Assembly: GCA_900104855.1 (NCBI GenBank)
Contig: FNSS01000001.1
Location: 2,852,001-2,916,000 of the forward strand
DNA length: 64,000 nt
Direction: 5' to 3'
Source of the DNA: Rhizobiales bacterium GAS188
GTDB taxonomy: Bacteria > Pseudomonadota > Alphaproteobacteria > Rhizobiales > Beijerinckiaceae
Below are positions 45,736 to 54,783 of the stretch, in pieces. Below the pieces are notes generated by a model. It was not told the DNA's origin, searched no databases, and worked only from the letters and a program-made list of their open reading frames with translations. The position numbers were made by a program, and so were the translations under genes. Each line of letters begins with the position of its first letter. Position 1 is the first letter of the stretch.

Positions 45736-48171
45736 TCAGGCCCTGACCTTCACATAAGTCCCCGGCGCATCGGCGAGCGCTGCGAGCTTGCCGCCGCCGG
45801 GCTCGCGGGCCTTGACGCGTTCGGGGGCCTGCTGCTCGATCCAGGCAGCCCAGTCCGGCCACCATGAGCCCTTATGCTCGGTGGCGCTCTGCAGCCAGTC
45901 CTGGAAGGCTCCGGCTACCGGGCCACCCGTCCAATATTGATATTTCTGCTTGGCCGGCGGGTTGACGACGCCCGCGATATGCCCCGAGCCCGCCATCACG
46001 TAGCGCACTTCGCCGCCGAAGCAGCGCGAACCCTCGAAGGCCGAGATCGCCGGCGCGATATGGTCCTCCTTGGCGGCAAGGTTGTAGATCGGGATGGTGA
46101 CCTTGCGGAGATCGATCGAGACGCCGTCGATCCGCATGCGGCCTTGCGAGAGATTGTTCTCGAGGTAGCAATTGCGCAGGTAGAACGAGTGATTCGCGGC
46201 CGGCATCCGGGTCGAATCCGAATTCCAGTACAAGAGGTCGAAGGGCAAGGGAGCCCGGCCCTTGAGATAGACGTCGACGACATAACGCCAGATGAGATCG
46301 TTGGGGCGCAGCATGTTGAAGGCGGTCGCCATCAGCCTGCCGTCGAGGTAACCGCGCGTCTTCATCTCCTCTTCGACGGCACGCACCTGCGCCTCGTCGA
46401 CGAAAACCTGCAGGTCGCCCGCATGCTTGAAGTCGACCTGGGTGGTGAACAGCGTGGCGCTGGCGATCCGGTGGTCGCGCTTCGTCGCCATATAGCCCAA
46501 CGCCGTCGAGAGCAGGGTGCCGCCGACGCAATAGCCGATGGCGGTCACTTCGGTCTCGCCGGTCGCGGCTCGCATCGCCTCGAGGGCCGCGAAGATGCCG
46601 TCCTTCATATAGGCGTCGAAGCCCTTATCGGCGTGACGCCCATCCGGATTGACCCAGGAAACGACGAACACCGTCAATCCTTGCGCCACGGCCCAGCGGA
46701 TGAAGGATTTCTCGGGGTTCAGGTCGAGGATATAGAATTTGTTGATCCAGGGCGGCACGATCAGCAAGGGCCGGCGCAACACGGTCTCGGTCGTCGGCGC
46801 ATATTGGATGAGCTCGATGAGCTCGTTGCGAAACACCACCTTGCCGGGCGTCGTGGCGAGATTGACGCCGACCTCGAAGGTCGTGACGTCGGTCTGGCGC
46901 AGCCTCAGCTCGCCGCCGCCCGCTTCGACATCCTCGGCGAACATCTGCGCGCCGCGCGCCAGATTGGCGCCGTTCTGCTTGATCGTGGCACGGATGATCT
47001 CGGGGTTCAGCACCGGGAAGTTGGAGGGCGCGAGCGCACCTGCCAATTGGCGCACGTAGAATTCGGCCTTGTGGCGCGTATGGTCGTCGAGCCCGTCGGC
47101 CTCCTTCACCATGTCCTGCGCCCATTTGGCAGCGTGCACATAGGATTGGCGCAGGAAATCGAAGAAGGGATTCTCGGTCCAGGCCGGATCCCTGAAGCGC
47201 TGATCGCGCTGGTCGGGCGGCTGGGTCGGCGGCACGTCCTCGCCCTTGAAGCGACGCAGCGCATCGGCCCATAGATCGATGAGGCCGCCTGTCAGGCGCG
47301 CCTGCGCCTGCACGGCACGCTGCGGCTCCGCCAGCCAGCGCTCGGCGACCAGCCCGAGAGTGCGCGCGGCCTCGGCGATTTCGGCGCTCGCGAGGCTCGA
47401 TTGGCCGCCCGCGAGCTGCGGCGTCAGATAAGCGTTGGAGGCGCGCGTCGCTTCATCGGCGAAACGGCCGAGATTGGCGGCAAGCTCTTCGAAATCAGGC
47501 GCCGACGGCCATTGATCCGCCTTGCCCGTGCCTTCGGCGGCCGGTTGTGGCGCAGGGTCGGGAGGCGCGCCGGCCGCTGCAGTCGTTTTGGCCCTGAGCT
47601 TGGCGGCTGGCTCGGCGGCGCCCGGCGCCGGCGTCGGCGAAACCTGGTCGGTTCGGCGAGGCATCTCGCCGTCGCGCCGGGACGCCGCCGCAGGCTTGGC
47701 ATTGGCATGTTTCGCCTTGGCCGGCGCTTGCTTTGCTATGTTCTTGGCCGAGGCTTTGACCGGAGCCCTGACGGCCGTGGTTTCGGCGGTCGAAGCTTTG
47801 GCAACCGAAGTCTTGGTACCAACCGAAGTCTTGCTGGCAACCGAAGTCTTGCTGGCAACCGAAGTCTTGCTGGCAACCGAAGTCTTGCTGGCAACCGAAG
47901 TCTTGCTGGCAACCGAAGTCTTGCTGGCAACGGAAGCCTTGCTACCTGGTGTCTTGATGATAGCGCTCTTCGTGATAGCGCTTTTGGCGGTCACGGGCGT
48001 GGCCTTCGCGGCGGCTTGCGGCAAAGGCTTGGCCGGTTTCGCCGTATCGGGCGCGAGAGCCGCGGCCTTCATCTTGGGCAGGCCGGCCGCGAAGGCGGAA
48101 CGGATCGCCTGGTCCGCCCGGGATGTCAGCCGGGAGGTGTCCCGGCCGCTTTGTCCTGCTCTCTTGCCCAT
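45736..48171 (-). CDS. phaC: Class I poly(3-hydroxyalkanoate) synthase with histone-like N-terminal extension
   Basis: This 811-residue protein has a PhaC catalytic domain from about residue 220 (DPAWTENPFFDFLRQSY) with lipase-like box Gly-Tyr-Cys-Val-Gly-Gly (Cys548), Asp in YNLAAKEDHIAP and His in AGSGHIAGVVN. Usual class I synthases are about 590 residues. The extra 215 N-terminal residues are Lys/Ala/Pro/Ser/Thr-rich, basic and low-complexity, and contain six exact SVASKT hexapeptides plus degenerate units (residues about 76-123). The tail resembles histone-H1-like or PhaF-type DNA-binding tails. It polymerises hydroxyacyl-CoA into storage granules. The ATG at 48171 is used; a TTG at 48195 is an alternative. 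Confidence 0.93.
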   Translation of the reverse strand: MGKRAGQSGRDTSRLTSRADQAIRSAFAAGLPKMKAAALAPDTAKPAKPLPQAAAKATPVTAKSAITKSAIIKTPGSKASVASKTSVASKTSVASKTSVASKTSVASKTSVASKTSVGTKTSVAKASTAETTAVRAPVKASAKNIAKQAPAKAKHANAKPAAASRRDGEMPRRTDQVSPTPAPGAAEPAAKLRAKTTAAAGAPPDPAPQPAAEGTGKADQWPSAPDFEELAANLGRFADEATRASNAYLTPQLAGGQSSLASAEIAEAARTLGLVAERWLAEPQRAVQAQARLTGGLIDLWADALRRFKGEDVPPTQPPDQRDQRFRDPAWTENPFFDFLRQSYVHAAKWAQDMVKEADGLDDHTRHKAEFYVRQLAGALAPSNFPVLNPEIIRATIKQNGANLARGAQMFAEDVEAGGGELRLRQTDVTTFEVGVNLATTPGKVVFRNELIELIQYAPTTETVLRRPLLIVPPWINKFYILDLNPEKSFIRWAVAQGLTVFVVSWVNPDGRHADKGFDAYMKDGIFAALEAMRAATGETEVTAIGYCVGGTLLSTALGYMATKRDHRIASATLFTTQVDFKHAGDLQVFVDEAQVRAVEEEMKTRGYLDGRLMATAFNMLRPNDLIWRYVVDVYLKGRAPLPFDLLYWNSDSTRMPAANHSFYLRNCYLENNLSQGRMRIDGVSIDLRKVTIPIYNLAAKEDHIAPAISAFEGSRCFGGEVRYVMAGSGHIAGVVNPPAKQKYQYWTGGPVAGAFQDWLQSATEHKGSWWPDWAAWIEQQAPERVKAREPGGGKLAALADAPGTYVKVRA
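47803..47946 (-). repeat. 18-bp tandem repeat inside phaC
   Basis: Six identical copies of AACCGAAGTCTTGCTGGC run from 47821 to 47928, flanked by degenerate units at 47803-47820 and 47929-47946. Each unit is in frame and encodes one hexapeptide SVASKT. Exact identity at DNA level, including third positions, indicates recent expansion by slippage or unequal crossing-over. Confidence 0.95.
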
Positions 48172-48323
48172 GATGCGCTCGGCACCCTCCCCCAACCTGC
48201 CGGGCCGCGCGGCCCTGTTTGGGTCACATTAACCCCTCATGCACGATAACGAAACCATCGCGGACGAAACCCATCGCAGAAGCCATGGCGACTTGCCGCA
48301 ACCCAAAACGCTGAGGCAGTTTG

Positions 48324-48785
48324 ATGAAACGCGTGGCCGCAAACGGCCAAAAGCACCGTGCAGTCCTGACCAAGCACGCCAAACTTGGCGTCGTGATGAC
48401 GTCGATCGCACTTCTGGCCGCCGGGTGTGCCGACATGCCCATCTTCCACGGGCCGGCCGAGGCGACGGGATTTGCCACCAAGCCGGCCGAAGGGGCCGAT
48501 TTCGTCAAGACCTCACGCCCCGAGGAGATGGATTACACCTCGGTCGGCATCGAGCCCGGACACCCGCCGGACAAGCCCAGAGATGCAGTGGGCGTCAAGA
48601 AGCTGCAGGCCGAGCTCGAGGCGCAGCGCGACGCCGGACATGCCATCTTGCAGAAGCTGTCGCCAGGGGCGGCGGCGGCGCAGGACGCAAAGGCAAAATC
48701 CAAGGTGGTCGCCACCAAGCGCAAGACGCAGAGCGGAGCCGCCGAGAAACAAAAGGACGAGGGGCAGGCGCCGGCATCGCAGTGA
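48324..48785 (+). CDS. Small hypothetical lipoprotein
   Basis: This 153-residue protein has a basic leader, a hydrophobic segment (LGVVMTSIALLAAGCADMP) with lipobox LLAAGC (Cys at about residue 35), and a hydrophilic remainder with a Lys/Ala-rich tail. I recognise no family. GAGG lies upstream of the ATG at 48324. It is divergent from phaC across about 150 bp, which may hold both promoters. The basic tail (AKSKVVATKRKTQSGAAEK) could bind acidic cell-wall or nucleic polymers, but this is speculation. Confidence 0.75.
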   Translation: MKRVAANGQKHRAVLTKHAKLGVVMTSIALLAAGCADMPIFHGPAEATGFATKPAEGADFVKTSRPEEMDYTSVGIEPGHPPDKPRDAVGVKKLQAELEAQRDAGHAILQKLSPGAAAAQDAKAKSKVVATKRKTQSGAAEKQKDEGQAPASQ

Positions 48786-48924
48786 CCAGGGAGCGTGACC
48801 GACCGGTTCGGTGACCACTGCTCAAAGCGCAATGCTCGTGCTAGACGACGACAATCAGGATGCTCCGGCCGCCATTCTCAGGCCGAGAGCCCCAAGAGAT
48901 GTGACGGCCAAGAGGTAGGCTGCG

Positions 48925-50145
48925 ATGAATGATTTCCACCGGATCAGGCGCCTGCCTCCTTATGTCTTCGAGGAGGTCAACCGCTTCAAGGCCGCGGCGC
49001 GCGCCAAGGGTGCCGACATCATCGATCTCGGCATGGGCAATCCGGATCTGCCCGCGCCTCGCCATGTGGTCGAGAAGCTCGTCGAGACGGCCGGCCGGCC
49101 GCGCACCGATCGCTATTCGGCCTCGAAGGGCATCCCCGGCCTGCGCCGGGCTCAGGCCGGCTATTATGAGCGTCGCTTCGGTGTGAAGCTCAACCCCGAC
49201 ACGCAGGTCGTGGCGACTCTCGGCTCGAAGGAGGGCTTCGCCAATATGGCGCAGGCCATCACCGGCCCGGGCGATGTCGTGCTCGTGCCCAATCCGAGCT
49301 ATCCGATCCATGCCTTCGGCTTCCTGATGGCTGGCGGAGCGATCCGTTCGGTGCCGGCGGCGCCGGGTGAGGCTTATTTCGCGGCGCTCGAGCGCGCCGT
49401 GGCGCATTCGATCCCGAAACCCATCGCGGTCGTGACCTGCTACCCCTCGAACCCCACGGCCGATATCGCGTCGCTGGATTTCTACAAGGACCTCGTGGCC
49501 TTCGCGCGCAAGCACGAATTGATCGTGCTCTCCGATCTCGCCTATGCCGAAGTCTATTTCGACGATGCCGAGCCGCCGCCTTCGGTGCTGCAGGTGCCGG
49601 GTGCGGTCGATGTCGCGGTCGAATTCACCTCCATGTCCAAGACCTTCTCGATGGCGGGCTGGCGCATGGGCTTCGCGGTCGGCAATGAACGCCTGCTCGC
49701 GGCGCTGGCCAGGGTGAAATCCTATCTCGATTACGGCGCCTTCACGCCGATCCAGGTCGCGGCTTCGGCGGCGCTGAACGGCCCGGAGGATTGCATCCGC
49801 GAGATGCGCGCGACCTATAGGAAGCGCCGCGACGTGCTGGTCGATTCCTTCGGCAAGGCCGGATGGACGGTGCCGGCCCCCAAGGCCTCGATGTTCGCCT
49901 GGGTGCCGATCCCGGACAAGTTCAAGGCGCTGGGCTCGCTCGGCTTCGCCAAGCTGCTGGTGGAACATGCCGATGTGGCGGTCGCTCCCGGCATCGGTTT
50001 CGGCGAGCACGGCGATGATTTCGTCCGCATCGCCATGGTCGAGAACGAGCAGCGCATCCGCCAGGCGGCGCGCAATCTGCGGCGTTTCTTCGACAACGCC
50101 GATCGCAGCCTGCACAATGTCGTGCCGATGGCGGCGCGCGGCTGA
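48925..50145 (+). CDS. AlaC/DapL-like PLP-dependent aminotransferase
   Basis: This 406-residue fold-type I aminotransferase has IDLGMGNPDLPAPRHVVEKL near residue 33, RYSASKGIPGLRRA, CYPSNPTADIASLDFY and the PLP lysine in EFTSMSKTFSMAGWRMGF. This sequence type is annotated as alanine (glutamate-pyruvate) aminotransferase AlaC or as LL-diaminopimelate aminotransferase, and motif reading alone does not choose. It probably links pyruvate and alanine pools. It is followed 69 bp later by a DUF2937 gene on the same strand. Confidence 0.9.
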   Translation: MNDFHRIRRLPPYVFEEVNRFKAAARAKGADIIDLGMGNPDLPAPRHVVEKLVETAGRPRTDRYSASKGIPGLRRAQAGYYERRFGVKLNPDTQVVATLGSKEGFANMAQAITGPGDVVLVPNPSYPIHAFGFLMAGGAIRSVPAAPGEAYFAALERAVAHSIPKPIAVVTCYPSNPTADIASLDFYKDLVAFARKHELIVLSDLAYAEVYFDDAEPPPSVLQVPGAVDVAVEFTSMSKTFSMAGWRMGFAVGNERLLAALARVKSYLDYGAFTPIQVAASAALNGPEDCIREMRATYRKRRDVLVDSFGKAGWTVPAPKASMFAWVPIPDKFKALGSLGFAKLLVEHADVAVAPGIGFGEHGDDFVRIAMVENEQRIRQAARNLRRFFDNADRSLHNVVPMAARG

Positions 50146-50214
50146 GGCGCTGTCGTCGGGCGGTCAAAGACATCGGATAACCGCCAGGGATCATGCGCTA
50201 GCTCGGGGTTGTCG

Positions 50215-50715
50215 ATGTTTCGTCGCACGCTCTTCCTCGTCATTGCGCTCTCCGGGGCGATCGCCGCCTCGCAGCTTCCCGAATTCACTCAGCAATATGC
50301 GCAGCGCCTGGGCGGGGCGGTCGACGAGCTGAAGCGGGTGGTGCAGCGTTTCGACGCCGATTCGGTGGCGGTCGGCGAGGATCGCAAGAGCGCGCTGACG
50401 CGCCTGGCGCGCTCCTCCGACGAGCTCGCCCGGCGCCAGAGCAGCGCAATGCTCCTCAATATCGCGCGGCTCGACGCGCTGCAGGCGCAGCAGGCCGAGA
50501 TGGCCACGACCGGGCCCTTCGGACGCATCCAGGCTTTCCTGTCCGATCTGGACCCCGATGTCGCCGAGGCGACCTGGAATGCCTTTCAGCCCGGCGTCCC
50601 GGCGACCGGCGAGGGCGCAGCGACCGGCGGGGCCGGATTCCTGGTCGGCGGAGGCCTGATGGCTGGGATCGGGCGGTTGTTCCGGCGCCGGCCCGGCCTG
50701 GTGGCGGCGAGATAG
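50215..50715 (+). CDS. DUF2937 family membrane-associated protein
   Basis: This 166-residue protein has an N-terminal hydrophobic segment (LFLVIALSGAIAASQLPEF), an EFTQQYAQRLGGAVDELKRV motif typical of DUF2937, a helical middle part and a C-terminal glycine-rich stretch (GGAGFLVGGGLMAGIGRLF) that may be a second membrane segment. Function is unknown. The ATG at 50215 is chosen over a TTG two codons earlier. Confidence 0.72.
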   Translation: MFRRTLFLVIALSGAIAASQLPEFTQQYAQRLGGAVDELKRVVQRFDADSVAVGEDRKSALTRLARSSDELARRQSSAMLLNIARLDALQAQQAEMATTGPFGRIQAFLSDLDPDVAEATWNAFQPGVPATGEGAATGGAGFLVGGGLMAGIGRLFRRRPGLVAAR

Positions 50716-50720
50716 CTCTT

Positions 50721-50806
50721 TGGGACCGCGGGCGTCTCGCCCGCCCTTACGAACGGCGACGCCTCCGCGCCGATAAGGAAGGGCGACCGGGACGGTCGCG
50801 GTCCCA
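50721..50806. repeat. Dispersed palindrome-ended repeat, copy 2
   Basis: The 86-bp unit begins TGGGACCGCGGGCG and ends CGCGGTCCCA. It is followed after six bases by copy 3. It belongs to the same family as the element at 5814-5901. Confidence 0.8.
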
Positions 50807-50812
50807 GGGCGG

Positions 50813-50897
50813 TGGGACCGCGGGCGACTCGCCCGCTCTTGCGAATCGCGACGCCTCCACGCCGGTAAGAAGGGCGACCGAGACGGTCGCGGTCCCA
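50813..50897. repeat. Dispersed palindrome-ended repeat, copy 3
   Basis: The 85-bp unit is in direct tandem with copy 2 (period 92 bp) and shares most positions, for example GGCGAC...CGCCCGC, CGACGCCTCC and GGGCGACCG...GACGGTCGCGG. It lies just after the stop end of the convergent methyltransferase gene. Confidence 0.8.
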
Positions 50898-50907
50898 GGG
50901 CTTGGCC

Positions 50908-51858
50908 TCAGGACAACTTGCCCAGCACCGCGACCCAGCCGGCGACGTCGCGGCCGGCATCCTGGCGGGTGACCACCGGTTCGAGATGCAGGACGGAGAG
51001 CGAAGCGGCCATGGCGGCGCTGCGAATGTGATCTGCCGAATGCGCAAAGCGATTATCGGGGCCGAGCACATAGCCCGCGCTCGCCGCCTCGTCGGCCCAG
51101 GACTGCAGCGTGAAGGCAAAGAGGCCATGCCGGTCCAGCGCCGCGGCGGCCGCGGCGAATACGGGCGCGAGATCCGCCATATAGACGAGCACGTCGGCGG
51201 CGACGACGAGGTCGAGGCCGGCGGCAGGCTCCGCGCCCAAGGTCTCGACGAGGCCGCCGAGAATCAGTCGGTCATATGTGAGCCTGGCGCGCGCCTTGGC
51301 GATCATGCCGGCCGAGATGTCGACGCCCGCCAAGGCGCCGGCGAATGGCCGAATGGCCTCGCCCATCAATCCGGTGCCGCAGCCGAGATCGAGCACGTTC
51401 CCGAAGCGCAGCTCACGCCCGGTCGCTGCGCAGGTTTGGCGCAAGGCCGCGAGGATGGCCTGCGGGCCGCGATAATGCAGGACCTGCGTCAGATGCGCAT
51501 CGAAGCGGTCCGCATAATCGTCGAACAGGGCGGCCACATAGCCGGGCGACATGGCCTCGTCGAGCGCCCGCGCCCCCAGACGGGCGAGATCGAGGCCGGC
51601 GCCGAGCGTGCCCGCGGGATCGAGCCGCGCCGCTTCCTCATAGGCAAGGCGCGCCGCCTCGCTCTCGCCGCAGCGCTGCAGCGCATCCGCATAGAGCTTC
51701 CAGGCCGGCGCCCAGAAAGGCGCTTCCTTAAGCGTCTGTTCCAGGATCTCGCGGGCTTCTTGCGCTTCGCCGGCTTCGAGCGAGGCCTGCGCCCAGCGAT
51801 AACGCCGGTCGATCCTGACCTCGCCCGAGGACGAGAAGCCGGCAGGAAGCGCCGTCAT
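50908..51858 (-). CDS. TPR-containing SAM-dependent methyltransferase
   Basis: This 316-residue protein has an N-terminal tetratricopeptide-like part (residues about 12-90, with RYRWAQASLEAGEAQEAREI and AWKLYADALQRCGESEAARL) and a class I methyltransferase domain with motif I VLDLGCGTGLMGEAIRPF and an acidic motif II AGVDISAGM. The substrate is unknown. The ATG at 51858 overlaps the preceding regulator stop by one base (TGATG), so it is probably cotranscribed with the ScfR-type regulator. Confidence 0.85.
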   Translation of the reverse strand: MTALPAGFSSSGEVRIDRRYRWAQASLEAGEAQEAREILEQTLKEAPFWAPAWKLYADALQRCGESEAARLAYEEAARLDPAGTLGAGLDLARLGARALDEAMSPGYVAALFDDYADRFDAHLTQVLHYRGPQAILAALRQTCAATGRELRFGNVLDLGCGTGLMGEAIRPFAGALAGVDISAGMIAKARARLTYDRLILGGLVETLGAEPAAGLDLVVAADVLVYMADLAPVFAAAAAALDRHGLFAFTLQSWADEAASAGYVLGPDNRFAHSADHIRSAAMAASLSVLHLEPVVTRQDAGRDVAGWVAVLGKLS

Positions 51859-53309
51859 CAGCGCGCCGGCCGCACATAGGTGGACAGGCCGCGCCGGTTC
51901 TCGTCGATCTCGAGCCGCTGGTTCAGCGACGGCATGGCGCGATCCGAGCAATCATCGCGCGGGCAGGTGCGGCAGGAGACGCCGATCGGCGTGACGATCT
52001 GAGGATCCTCGAGGTTGAGCCCGTCCGAATAGATGAGCTCGCGCGCATGCTGGATGGCGCAGCCGAGCCCGATCGAGAGCTGCCCGACCCGGTGCGGCAG
52101 GCCGCCGCGATGGGTCATGCGTCCCGCAGGCTCGATGGTGCGTGCCACGCAGAAGAAGGCCTGGCCGTCCGGCATCTTCGAGACCTGCACGCGCAGCATG
52201 CCGGGCGTCGCGAAGGCGTCATAGACGTTCCAGCGCGGGCAGGCGGCGCCGAAGCGGGCGATATGGATCCCCGATGCGGAAAAGCGCTTGGAGATGTTGC
52301 CCGCAATGTCGACCCGGATGAGATGGAACGGCACCCCCTCCTCGCCCTGGCGGCGCAAGGTCGTCAAGCGATGGCAGACCTGCTCGAAGGAGACGCCGAA
52401 GCGGTGCTGCAGCACGTTGATGTCGTAGCGCGTGGAGCGGGCCGCCGACAGAAAGCGCCCATAGGGCATGAGCAGCGCCGCCGCGAAATAATTGGCGAGC
52501 GCCGAGCGGGCCAACGCATCGGCCTCGGGCGTCAGGAACTTGCCGGACGAGACCACCGCCTCGATCTCCTTGCGCAGCGCCAGGAAGGCCAGCTGGTGGG
52601 CGAGCTGGAAGGTCCGGCTCGGCAGAGGCAGCATCTCGGACAATTCGAGGCGCCGGTTGAGCGGGTTGTAGCGGCGAAGCTCACCGTGCATGACGTCGGA
52701 TGAGACGATCTCGACATCGACGGCGAAGCGCTGCGACAACAGGTTGATCAGGTCCTGTTGCAGCGTGTGTAGTGCGAGGCCATGCTCCAGCCAGAAGGCT
52801 TCGGCCGCTTCCTCGAGCTGCGGGAAATGATTGGCGCGCCGCTGCAGGAATTCGGTGATCTCTTCCGACGGGATGCCGGCCGCGGCGCTTTCGCTCGTGT
52901 CTTCGCCGGCCGCATTCGATCCCAGCACCGAGGCGCGGCGCCGATAGGCTTCGTAAAGATCGGCGATCGCATGGGCGACGGAAGGTAGGCTGGAGACGAG
53001 ATCGCGCACATCCGAGGTCTTGACGTCCGCCCCGTCGAAGAGCGGATCGCCGAAGACCTCGAGCAGATTGGAGGCCAGGCGCTCGTCATCCTCGGGCGCC
53101 AAGGTCGACAGCTCGACCTGGAACCGCTCGGCGAGCTTGAGCAGGACGCGCACCGTCACCGGCCGCTGATTGCTCTCGATGAGGTTGAGATAGCTCGGCG
53201 AGAGGCCGAGCTCGGTCGCCATCTGCAATTGCGTCATGTGCCGCTCCTGGCGCATGCGTCGCAGCTTGCCCCCGATGCGGACGGCTTTCATGTCGGGCGC
53301 CTCATTCAC
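51858..53309 (-). CDS. XRE-family short-chain acyl-type regulator (ScfR/RamB/MccR-like)
   Basis: This 483-residue protein has an N-terminal helix-turn-helix (GGKLRRMRQERHMTQLQMAT, LGLSPSYLNLIESNQRPVTV, residues about 12-60), a central ImmA/IrrE-like domain lacking a clear metal HExxH (FQLAHQLAFLALRKEIEAV), and a C-terminal domain with the cysteine cluster VSCRTCPRDDCSDRA. This architecture marks ScfR-type regulators such as RamB and MccR, which bind acyl-CoA or related metabolites and control acetate and propionate genes. It is divergent from aceA across 137 bp, fitting control of the glyoxylate shunt. Confidence 0.88.
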   Translation of the reverse strand: MNEAPDMKAVRIGGKLRRMRQERHMTQLQMATELGLSPSYLNLIESNQRPVTVRVLLKLAERFQVELSTLAPEDDERLASNLLEVFGDPLFDGADVKTSDVRDLVSSLPSVAHAIADLYEAYRRRASVLGSNAAGEDTSESAAAGIPSEEITEFLQRRANHFPQLEEAAEAFWLEHGLALHTLQQDLINLLSQRFAVDVEIVSSDVMHGELRRYNPLNRRLELSEMLPLPSRTFQLAHQLAFLALRKEIEAVVSSGKFLTPEADALARSALANYFAAALLMPYGRFLSAARSTRYDINVLQHRFGVSFEQVCHRLTTLRRQGEEGVPFHLIRVDIAGNISKRFSASGIHIARFGAACPRWNVYDAFATPGMLRVQVSKMPDGQAFFCVARTIEPAGRMTHRGGLPHRVGQLSIGLGCAIQHARELIYSDGLNLEDPQIVTPIGVSCRTCPRDDCSDRAMPSLNQRLEIDENRRGLSTYVRPAR

Positions 53310-53332
53310 AATAATTTACAAGTTACAATATC

Positions 53333-53400
53333 ACAATTGTCCCATCATCGTCAATTTGCAGCAATTCTCCCAGAATGGGCGTGTTTCATTGACTTGCAAG
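53333..53400. promoter_or_regulatory. Candidate operators between the ScfR-type regulator and aceA
   Basis: The AT-rich gap contains the palindrome ACAATTGT (53333-53340), TTTGCAGCAA (53355-53364) and CTTGCAAG (53393-53400). TTTGCAAA-like cores are the known RamB-type binding elements, so TTGCA-bearing sites here are reasonable operators. The assignment is motif-based only. Confidence 0.4.
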
Positions 53401-53446
53401 GGTAGGTGCTCAATGTCTTCACAAGAATTTTCGAAAGGACCGACTG

Positions 53447-54742
53447 ATGACCCCCACTGCGCATTCCAATCGCTTCGACGGCATCCGGCGCGATTACAGC
53501 GAAGCCGATGTCGAGCGGCTCTCCGGCAGCCTGCGCATCGAGCACAGCCTGGCACGGCTCGGAGCGGAGCGCCTGTGGGCGCTGCTGCATGACCGCCCCT
53601 TCGTGCGCACCTTGGGCGCGCTCACCGGCAATCAGGCAATGCAGCAGGTGAAGGCCGGCCTCGAGGCCGTCTATCTCTCAGGCTGGCAGGTGGCGGCCGA
53701 CGCCAATAATTCCGGCCAGATGTATCCGGACCAGTCGCTCTATCCGGCTTCCTCGGTGCCCGAGGTCGTCAAGCGCATCAACAACACCTTCCGGCGCGCC
53801 GACGAGATCGCCAAGGTCGAGGGCGACAGCTCCACCTACTGGTATGCGCCGATCGTGGCGGACGCAGAAGCTGGCTTCGGCGGGCCGCTCAATGCCTTCG
53901 AGCTGATGAAGGCGATGATCGAGGCAGGCGCCGCGGGCGTGCATTTCGAGGACCAGCTGGCCTCCGAGAAGAAATGCGGCCATCTCGGCGGCAAGGTGCT
54001 GGTGCCGACCCAGGCCTTCATCCGCACCTTGAACGCCGCGAGGCTCGCGGCCGATGTCTGCGGCGTGCCGACCATCCTCTTGGCGCGCACCGACGCCCAT
54101 TCGGCGACCTTGATCACGAGCGACATCGATGAGCGCGACCATCGCTTCATCGACCGGGCGAACCGCACCGCCGAAGGCTTCTTCCGCCTGAAGCAGGGCA
54201 ACAGCCATTCGGTCGAGCACGCCATCGCGCGGGGCCTGAGCTACGCGCCCTATGCGGACCTCATCTGGTGGGAGACCTCGGAGCCCGATCTCGGCGAGGC
54301 GCGCGAGTTCGCCGAGGAGATGCACCGGCAATTCCCGGGGAAGCTCCTCGCCTATAACTGCTCGCCTTCCTTCAACTGGCGCGCCAAGCTCGACGGCAAG
54401 ACCATCGAGGGCTTCCAGGAGGAGATCGCCGCGATGGGCTATCGCTTCCAGTTCGTGACGCTCGCGGGCTTCCACTCGCTCAACCTGTCGATGTTCGAGC
54501 TCGCCAATGGCTATTCGCGGCGCGGCATGGGCGCGTATTCGGAGATGCAGGAGCGCGAATTCGCGGCCCAATCGCAGGGGTTCACGGCGGTGCGCCATCA
54601 GCGCGAGGTCGGGACCGGCTATTTCGACGCGGTCGCCCTCGCCGTGTCGGGCGGCAAGTCGTCGACGACCGCGATGTCGGGATCGACCGAGACCGCGCAA
54701 TTCGACGACCGCAAGGCCGGGCTCGCGGTCGCGGCCGAATGA
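53447..54742 (+). CDS. aceA: Isocitrate lyase
   Basis: This 431-residue protein has the catalytic motif [20 protein letters not shown] (catalytic Cys within KKCGH), [20 protein letters not shown] for metal binding and the conserved [20 protein letters not shown]. It splits isocitrate to glyoxylate and succinate, the committed step of the glyoxylate shunt used on acetate, fatty acids or PHA breakdown. Length equals that of typical proteobacterial enzymes. It is divergent from the ScfR-type regulator, and the DUF4170 gene follows. Confidence 0.98.
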   Translation: MTPTAHSNRFDGIRRDYSEADVERLSGSLRIEHSLARLGAERLWALLHDRPFVRTLGALTGNQAMQQVKAGLEAVYLSGWQVAADANNSGQMYPDQSLYPASSVPEVVKRINNTFRRADEIAKVEGDSSTYWYAPIVADAEAGFGGPLNAFELMKAMIEAGAAGVHFEDQLASEKKCGHLGGKVLVPTQAFIRTLNAARLAADVCGVPTILLARTDAHSATLITSDIDERDHRFIDRANRTAEGFFRLKQGNSHSVEHAIARGLSYAPYADLIWWETSEPDLGEAREFAEEMHRQFPGKLLAYNCSPSFNWRAKLDGKTIEGFQEEIAAMGYRFQFVTLAGFHSLNLSMFELANGYSRRGMGAYSEMQEREFAAQSQGFTAVRHQREVGTGYFDAVALAVSGGKSSTTAMSGSTETAQFDDRKAGLAVAAE

Positions 54743-54783
54743 GATGATCGAAGGCTTTCGCCACAACCTTGAAGGAGGCTCAC

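Noticed and set aside
47803-47946. Possible CRISPR array from regularly spaced repeats
   Set aside because: The repeats are adjacent without spacers and encode an in-frame hexapeptide of PhaC.
50721-50897. Possible CRISPR or attachment-site pair
   Set aside because: Only two 85-bp units, each self-complementary, in an ordinary intergenic gap with no cas genes or integrase.
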